From positions 1-64,000 of the forward strand of contig DASZZP010000012.1 in the NCBI GenBank assembly GCA_035544875.1: a stretch of DNA of 64,000 nucleotides, given 5' to 3'. Every line of letters starts with the position of its first letter. The stretch's first letter is position 1. The translations under genes and the position numbers were made by a program. Positions 59,563-64,000 of this stretch are shown piece after piece. The notes beneath the pieces are model-generated. The model was not told the DNA's origin. It did no database searches and saw nothing but the letters and a program-made list of their open reading frames with translations. The stretch is from JASLEW01 sp035544875 (GTDB taxonomy: Bacteria; Acidobacteriota; Thermoanaerobaculia; Multivoradales; UBA5704).

Positions 59563-62318
59563 TCGGGCGGCGCTCGGCAAATGGCCGCCGGCTGCCGCTG
59601 CTCGTGCGCGCCGCCCTGCGCGACCTGGCCCGGCGCCCCGCCCAGCTCGCTCTGGCAGTGGTCGGGGTGGCACTCGGCGTGGCCGTGGTGGTCGCGGTCG
59701 ACGTCGCCAACGCCAGCGTCTTTCGCGCCTTCACGCTGTCGACCGAGGCGGTGACCGGGCGCGCCACCCACCAGGTGGCCGGCGGTCCGACCGGACTGGA
59801 CGAGCGGCTTTTCGCACGTCTGGCCCTCGCCACCGGCGTGGCCGCGGCGCCGATCGTCGAAGACTACGTCCGGGTGGCCCCCGCCGCGCCCGGCGGCGTG
59901 CCCAGCGAACATCGGCGCTCCGAAACGCGGGTCCTGCACCTGCTGGGTGTCGATCCGTTCTCCGAGCGCCCCTTCCGGCCCGATCTCGCCGATATCCGAC
60001 CTGCCGGAGGGGCCGCGACAGGCGCAGGCCGCGACCGCCCGGCCGACCAGCCAGCGGCGACCGGCAGCCTGGCGGCGCTGTTGCTCCGCCCCGGGGCATG
60101 CCTGCTGGCCGCCGACATGGCAGCCGAGCTCGGGCTCGCGCCCGGCAGCCGCTTCCAGGTCCTGGCCGGCGGCGTGCCGCGCGAGGCGGAGCTGGTCGGG
60201 CTGCTCGCCCGGCCGCGGAGCGAGAGCGCCAGCCAGGCGATCGCCGATCTCATGGTGATGGACGTGGCGGCGGCGCAGGAGCTGCTCGGGCGCAACGGCA
60301 CCCTCGACCGCATCGATTTGCGGCTCGAACAGCCCGGCAGGACGGCGACGACGACGGCGAACATCGGCGGCGCGGCGCCGTTCCAGGACCTGGAGGCCAG
60401 GGTGGCAGCGCTCCTGCCGCCCGGAGCCCAGCTCCTTCCCGCCGGCGGGCAGACCAGCGCGGCGCTCGCGTTGACGCGCGCCTTCCGTGTCAACCTGTCC
60501 GCTCTCTCGCTGCTCGCGCTGCTCTGCGGCGCCTTCCTGGTCTACAACACCATGACCTTCTCGGTGGTGCGGCGCCGCACGCTGCTGGGGACGCTCCGCG
60601 CCCTCGGCGTGACCCGCCAGCAGGTCCTCGCCCTGGTCCTCGGCGAAGCCGCGGCGCTGGCGCTGGCCGGCACCGGGCTCGGCATCGCCGCCGGGGTGGC
60701 GCTCGGACGCATCCTGGTGCGGCTGGTCACCCAGACCGTCAACGACCTCTACTTCGTGGTGTCGGTGCGCGCCCTGACGCTCTCGCCGGCGACCTTGGCG
60801 AAAGCCGCGGCGATCGGCATCGGGGCGACGCTGCTGGCCGCGCTGGCACCGGCTCTCGAAGCAACGCTCACCCCGCCGCGCGCCGTCCTCAACCGCTCGT
60901 CGCTGGAAGCGCGCCTGCGGCGCACGCTGCCGCGCGCCACCCTGCTCGGAGCAGTCGTGGCCGGCGCCGGCGGCGTGCTGCTCGCCCTGCCCGGAGGCGG
61001 TCTGGTGGTGAGCTTCGCCGCCCTGGCGGCGATCGTCGTGGGGAGCGCGCTGCTCGCGCCGGCCGCCACCGTGCTGCTCATGCGGCTGCTGCGCGCGCCG
61101 GCCGGAAGGCTGTTCGGCATCCTGGGGCGCCTGGCGGCTGGCGGCGTCGAGGCCTCGCTGTCGCGCACCGCGGTCGCGATCGCGGCCCTCATGGTGGCGG
61201 TGGCGGTGACCGTCGGGATCGGCGTGATGATCGACAGCTTCCGGCAGACGGTCGTGCGCTGGCTCGAGGGCACGCTGCGCGCCGACATCTACGTCACCGC
61301 CGCCAGCCGCGCCGGCTTGCACGGGGCGGCGCTAGATCCGGCGCTCGCCCGCCAGGCGGCCGCCCTGCCCGGCGTATTGCGCGTCAACGACATCCGGCGC
61401 GCCGAGATCGCGGCGCCGGACGGCGCGGTCAGCCTGCTCGCGGTCGGCACCGACCGGCGCGGCTTCGGCTCGTTCGAGCTGCTGGCCGGCGATCGGGAGC
61501 GGGCCTGGCTGGCGTTCGCCAAAGGCGACGGAGTCCTGGTCTCCGAGCCCTACTTCCGCCGCACCGGCACCGGCGTGGGACGGACGGTGCGGCTGCGCAC
61601 CGCGGCGGGCGATCACGACTTCACGGTCGCCGGCGTGTTCTACGACTACACCTCCGACCGCGGGATCGTGATGATCAGCCGGCGCTCCTACGTTCGTTTC
61701 TGGCGCGATCCGGCGCTCTCCGGCTTCTCGCTCTACCTGGCCCCGGGCGCCGATGCCGGGCTGGCGATCGGCCGCCTGCGCCGGCTGCTGGCCAGCCCGG
61801 GCGCGAACACGGCCGGAGGTGCCGGGGCGGCGGGCGGCGCGGCGGCGCGGCCGGCGCTTTCCATCCGGCCCAACCGGGCGCTCAAGAAGGCCTCGCTCGA
61901 GATCTTCGACCGCACTTTCCTGATCACCGGCGTCCTCCGCCTGCTGGCAGGCCTGGTGGCGGCGATCGGCATCTTGTCGGCGCTTTCCGCGCTCCAGCTC
62001 GAGCGCGCGCGGGAGCTCGGCGTGCTGCGCGCCAATGGCCTGACTCCCGGCCAGGTCTGGCAGCTGGTCACCGCCCAGACCGGCCTCATGGGGCTCGCGG
62101 CCGGCCTGCTGGCGTGGCCGCTCGGCCTCGCCCTGTCGGCGATCCTGGTCTACGTCATCAACCGCCGTTCCTTCGGCTGGTCGATGCGCCTCGCGGTCTC
62201 CCCGGGAATCCTGCTGGAAGCGCTGCTCCTGGCCCTCGCCGCGGCCCTGGCCGCCGGCCTCTATCCCGCCTACCGCATGGCCCGCACCCGGCCCGCGCTG
62301 GCGCTGCGCGAGGAGTAA
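59559..62318 (+). CDS. FtsX-domain ABC permease
   Basis: This 919-residue permease begins at GTG 59559. One N-terminal membrane segment (~28-50) is followed by a large periplasmic domain (~50-300) and two FtsX modules of three membrane segments each (~305-450 and ~780-910), with a second periplasmic domain between. The architecture matches the LolCE/MacB-like duplicated permeases that extract or move lipoproteins or lipids mechanically. It works with the ATPase encoded upstream; the AttH-like lipoprotein gene follows 34 nt downstream. Confidence 0.88.
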   Translation: MIGRRSANGRRLPLLVRAALRDLARRPAQLALAVVGVALGVAVVVAVDVANASVFRAFTLSTEAVTGRATHQVAGGPTGLDERLFARLALATGVAAAPIVEDYVRVAPAAPGGVPSEHRRSETRVLHLLGVDPFSERPFRPDLADIRPAGGAATGAGRDRPADQPAATGSLAALLLRPGACLLAADMAAELGLAPGSRFQVLAGGVPREAELVGLLARPRSESASQAIADLMVMDVAAAQELLGRNGTLDRIDLRLEQPGRTATTTANIGGAAPFQDLEARVAALLPPGAQLLPAGGQTSAALALTRAFRVNLSALSLLALLCGAFLVYNTMTFSVVRRRTLLGTLRALGVTRQQVLALVLGEAAALALAGTGLGIAAGVALGRILVRLVTQTVNDLYFVVSVRALTLSPATLAKAAAIGIGATLLAALAPALEATLTPPRAVLNRSSLEARLRRTLPRATLLGAVVAGAGGVLLALPGGGLVVSFAALAAIVVGSALLAPAATVLLMRLLRAPAGRLFGILGRLAAGGVEASLSRTAVAIAALMVAVAVTVGIGVMIDSFRQTVVRWLEGTLRADIYVTAASRAGLHGAALDPALARQAAALPGVLRVNDIRRAEIAAPDGAVSLLAVGTDRRGFGSFELLAGDRERAWLAFAKGDGVLVSEPYFRRTGTGVGRTVRLRTAAGDHDFTVAGVFYDYTSDRGIVMISRRSYVRFWRDPALSGFSLYLAPGADAGLAIGRLRRLLASPGANTAGGAGAAGGAAARPALSIRPNRALKKASLEIFDRTFLITGVLRLLAGLVAAIGILSALSALQLERARELGVLRANGLTPGQVWQLVTAQTGLMGLAAGLLAWPLGLALSAILVYVINRRSFGWSMRLAVSPGILLEALLLALAAALAAGLYPAYRMARTRPALALREE

Positions 62319-62352
62319 GGCCACTAGGCTTCGTGCCCCGTTGGCTGACTGC

Positions 62353-63759
62353 ATGGATATGACCTCAAAGCGTCTCTCCCGATCGAGAGGGGCGCAGGCG
62401 GTCGCCACGGTCGCAGCATCGATGGCGGTTCTGGCGCCAGTGGCGGCGTTGGCGGCAGTCCTTGGCGGGTGCGACGCGCGCATGGCCAGGGAACGCGATC
62501 GACCGCAACGGGAAGAGCGGTTATCGGTCGCGGCCCTCCTGGGTAGGAGTGCCGGCGACGCCGGCGGGGATGGCAGCGGCGGAGGCGCGGCCGGGTTTGC
62601 CCGAGCCCTGGGGCCGCGGCAGTTCGCGTTCCCGGCCGATCATGGGCCGCACCCCGAGTTTCGCACCGAGTGGTGGTACTTCACGGGCAACCTCGCAACG
62701 GCTAGCGGGCGGCGATTCGGTTTCCAGCTCACGTTCTTCCGCGCGGCCCTGGCGCCGCGCGCCGCGCCGCGGAGCTCCGCCTGGGCGGCGCGCGAGGTCT
62801 ACCTGGCCCACTTCACGGTCACCGACGTCGCGGCGCACCGTTTCCGCGCCTTCGAGCGCTGGCAGCGCGCCGCGCTAGGACTCGCCGGAGCGCAGGCGGA
62901 GCCCTTCCGGGTGTGGGCGGGCAACTGGTCGGCGGCGGCCGGCCCGGCCAGCGGCGGCGGCCGCGTGTGTGGCGGCGCCACGCCGCCGATCCGGCTCACG
63001 GCGGCTGCCAGCCGGGCGGCGGGCACGGCCGAGGAGGACACCACTGGCGCCGAGGATGGCAGGGACGCCGGCGGCAACAACGGCGCCGGCGGCACCGGCA
63101 CTGGCGGCGCCGAGGAGCCGAGCGGGGCGGCGATCGACCTCACGCTGCACGCTTTGACGCCGCCGGTGCTCGAAGGCGACCGCGGCCTGTCGCGTAAAGG
63201 GGGGGCGCCGGACAACGCTTCCTATTATTACTCGCTGCCGCGCCTGGCCGCGACCGGCAGCCTCGCCGTGGCTGGCGAGCGCTATCAGGTCAGCGGCCTC
63301 GCCTGGATGGACCGTGAGTGGAGCACCAGCGCTCTCGCTCCTGACGAGGTCGGCTGGGACTGGTTCGGGCTCCAGCTCGCCGACGGCACGGAGCTGATGC
63401 TCTACCGGCTGCGGCGCCAAGGCGGCGGCGCCGACCCGGCGAGCGGCGGCACCCTGATCGGCCCGCGCGGCGAGGCCACACCCTTCGCCTTGATCGCGGC
63501 GCGCCTGGAAGAGACCGGCAGCTGGCGCAGTGAGCGGAGCGGCGCCCGCTACCCCGCCGGCTGGCGCCTGGCGCTGCCCGCCGAGGAGCTGGAGCTGACG
63601 ATCCGGCCGCTGGTGGCGGACCAGGAGCTCGACCTCTCGTTTCGCTACTGGGAGGGCGCGGTCGCGGTCGCCGGCAGGCGCCATGGCCGCGCCATCGCCG
63701 GACTGGGCTACGTCGAGCTGACCGGCTACGCCGACTCCGGCAGCCGCACGCGCCGCTGA
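62353..63759 (+). CDS. AttH/CrtC-like lipocalin-fold lipoprotein
   Basis: The product (468 aa) has a lipobox (AVLGGCDARM, Cys about residue 40). Its AttH-type (carotenoid 1,2-hydratase-like) domain has HPEFRTEWWYFTGNL near 104, GFQLTFFR near 125, FTVTDV near 150, DREWSTSAL near 325 and GWDWFGLQLADGTELMLYRLR near 340. The triad ABC ATPase-FtsX-AttH is a recurring operon. A ~45-residue Gly/Ala/Asp insertion (~225-270) interrupts the domain. ATG 62353 or 62359 start; an in-frame TTG at 62341 is also possible. Confidence 0.85.
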   Translation: MDMTSKRLSRSRGAQAVATVAASMAVLAPVAALAAVLGGCDARMARERDRPQREERLSVAALLGRSAGDAGGDGSGGGAAGFARALGPRQFAFPADHGPHPEFRTEWWYFTGNLATASGRRFGFQLTFFRAALAPRAAPRSSAWAAREVYLAHFTVTDVAAHRFRAFERWQRAALGLAGAQAEPFRVWAGNWSAAAGPASGGGRVCGGATPPIRLTAAASRAAGTAEEDTTGAEDGRDAGGNNGAGGTGTGGAEEPSGAAIDLTLHALTPPVLEGDRGLSRKGGAPDNASYYYSLPRLAATGSLAVAGERYQVSGLAWMDREWSTSALAPDEVGWDWFGLQLADGTELMLYRLRRQGGGADPASGGTLIGPRGEATPFALIAARLEETGSWRSERSGARYPAGWRLALPAEELELTIRPLVADQELDLSFRYWEGAVAVAGRRHGRAIAGLGYVELTGYADSGSRTRR

Positions 63760-63934
63760 AGGCCCGTCGCGCACTCCCGAGCCCTGCCGCCGTCCCTGAG
63801 CGCCTCAAGGCGCGGGCATCGTCGAAGGTGAGTGCCTGGGCGGCGTAGGGGCGGCTCCCCGCGGGGCGGGAAGCGCTGTCTCTGAAGGCTCTGGTGAGCG
63901 AGGCGCCGCCGCTGGCGGCGTGTAGAATGGCTCG
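63760..63934. other. Intergenic after the AttH-like gene
   Basis: Contains a short perfect hairpin GCGCCT-CA-AGGCGC near 63800 and a TAGAAT at 63923-63928 that could be the -10 box of the next gene. Confidence 0.4.
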
Positions 63935-64000
63935 ATGATCGCGGAGACTCTCACCGAGAGCCTTCTTTCTCCATCCTCGGATCTGGGGCCGCTCCGGCAG
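63935..64000 (+). CDS. Possible start of a CDS running off the window
   Basis: ATG at 63935 opens a frame (MIAETLTESLLSPSSD...) that is open for all 22 codons to the edge. A -10-like TAGAAT ends six bases upstream, so a leaderless transcript is possible; no Shine-Dalgarno sequence is seen. Too short to identify. Confidence 0.35.
   Translation, partial: MIAETLTESLLSPSSDLGPLRQ

Overview
The window is very G+C-rich DNA, densely packed with genes that mostly run in long, translationally coupled operons (ATGA or GTGA stop/start overlaps, frequent GTG starts). Lipoproteins, a LolD-type ABC/FtsX pair followed by an AttH-like lipoprotein, ulosonic-acid and dolichyl-mannosyltransferase-like glycosyltransferases and a large sortilin/BNR-propeller secreted protein point to a diderm bacterium. 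Several families (the BNR/VPS10-like protein, a C-terminal 'DTGYxWFF' domain, a DUF4388 fusion, a leader peptide with an LTLHRETL motif) are familiar to me from Acidobacteriota, especially Thermoanaerobaculia-like soil lineages. That placement is an inference; the window contains no rRNA or universal marker gene.

Layout. 1-12.2 kb (minus): one operon running sthA -> flippase-like membrane protein -> GT-B glycosyltransferase -> SpsF-type cytidylyltransferase -> split transketolase (N and C subunits) -> GSA-type aminotransferase -> SDR -> KdsC-like phosphatase -> NeuB-like synthase lacking its SAF domain -> sterol-desaturase-family enzyme -> lemA -> a partial secreted protein. It looks like a complete route to a CMP-activated ulosonic acid without the usual UDP-HexNAc epimerase or dehydratase. 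12.2-12.4 kb: relic of a lanthipeptide-like precursor. 12.5-16.2 kb (plus): a lower-G+C GT2/methyltransferase/GT39 cassette that abuts a truncated S1C-protease paralogue. 16.3-30.2 kb: mixed housekeeping and accessory genes (S1C/PDZ protein, metzincin-like protease, TetR-TPR-CPBP operon with a clear promoter and operator, HEAT lipoprotein, VapBC-like pair, LuxR regulator, secreted repeat protein, DUF4388/TPR fusion, DUF1772 protein).

31-43 kb (minus): an 11-gene, almost gap-free operon: AurF-like diiron oxygenase, fatty-acid desaturase, Rieske protein, SnoaL-like protein, alpha/beta hydrolase, PAP2-family membrane enzyme, two B12-type radical SAM enzymes, two acyltransferase-like proteins and a GH3-family acyl-adenylating ligase. 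This resembles a biosynthetic cluster with no classical core synthase and is my main candidate for an undescribed system. A membrane histidine kinase and an NtrC-type sigma-54 activator lie divergently next to it. The shared intergenic region holds two identical dyads 33 bp apart, so the pair may regulate the operon.

47-64 kb: a DUF433/DUF5615 pair with a shortened toxin, a tRNA-Cys-like 3' fragment, a 1176-aa BNR-propeller protein, an M3 peptidase, a second GT39 enzyme, an orphan nucleotidyltransferase pair, and an ABC-FtsX-AttH operon. Two interspersed repeat families, three copies each, are scattered through 29-48 kb: a ~120-bp long-armed palindrome and a ~130-190-bp directly oriented element that brackets and interrupts the biosynthetic operon.
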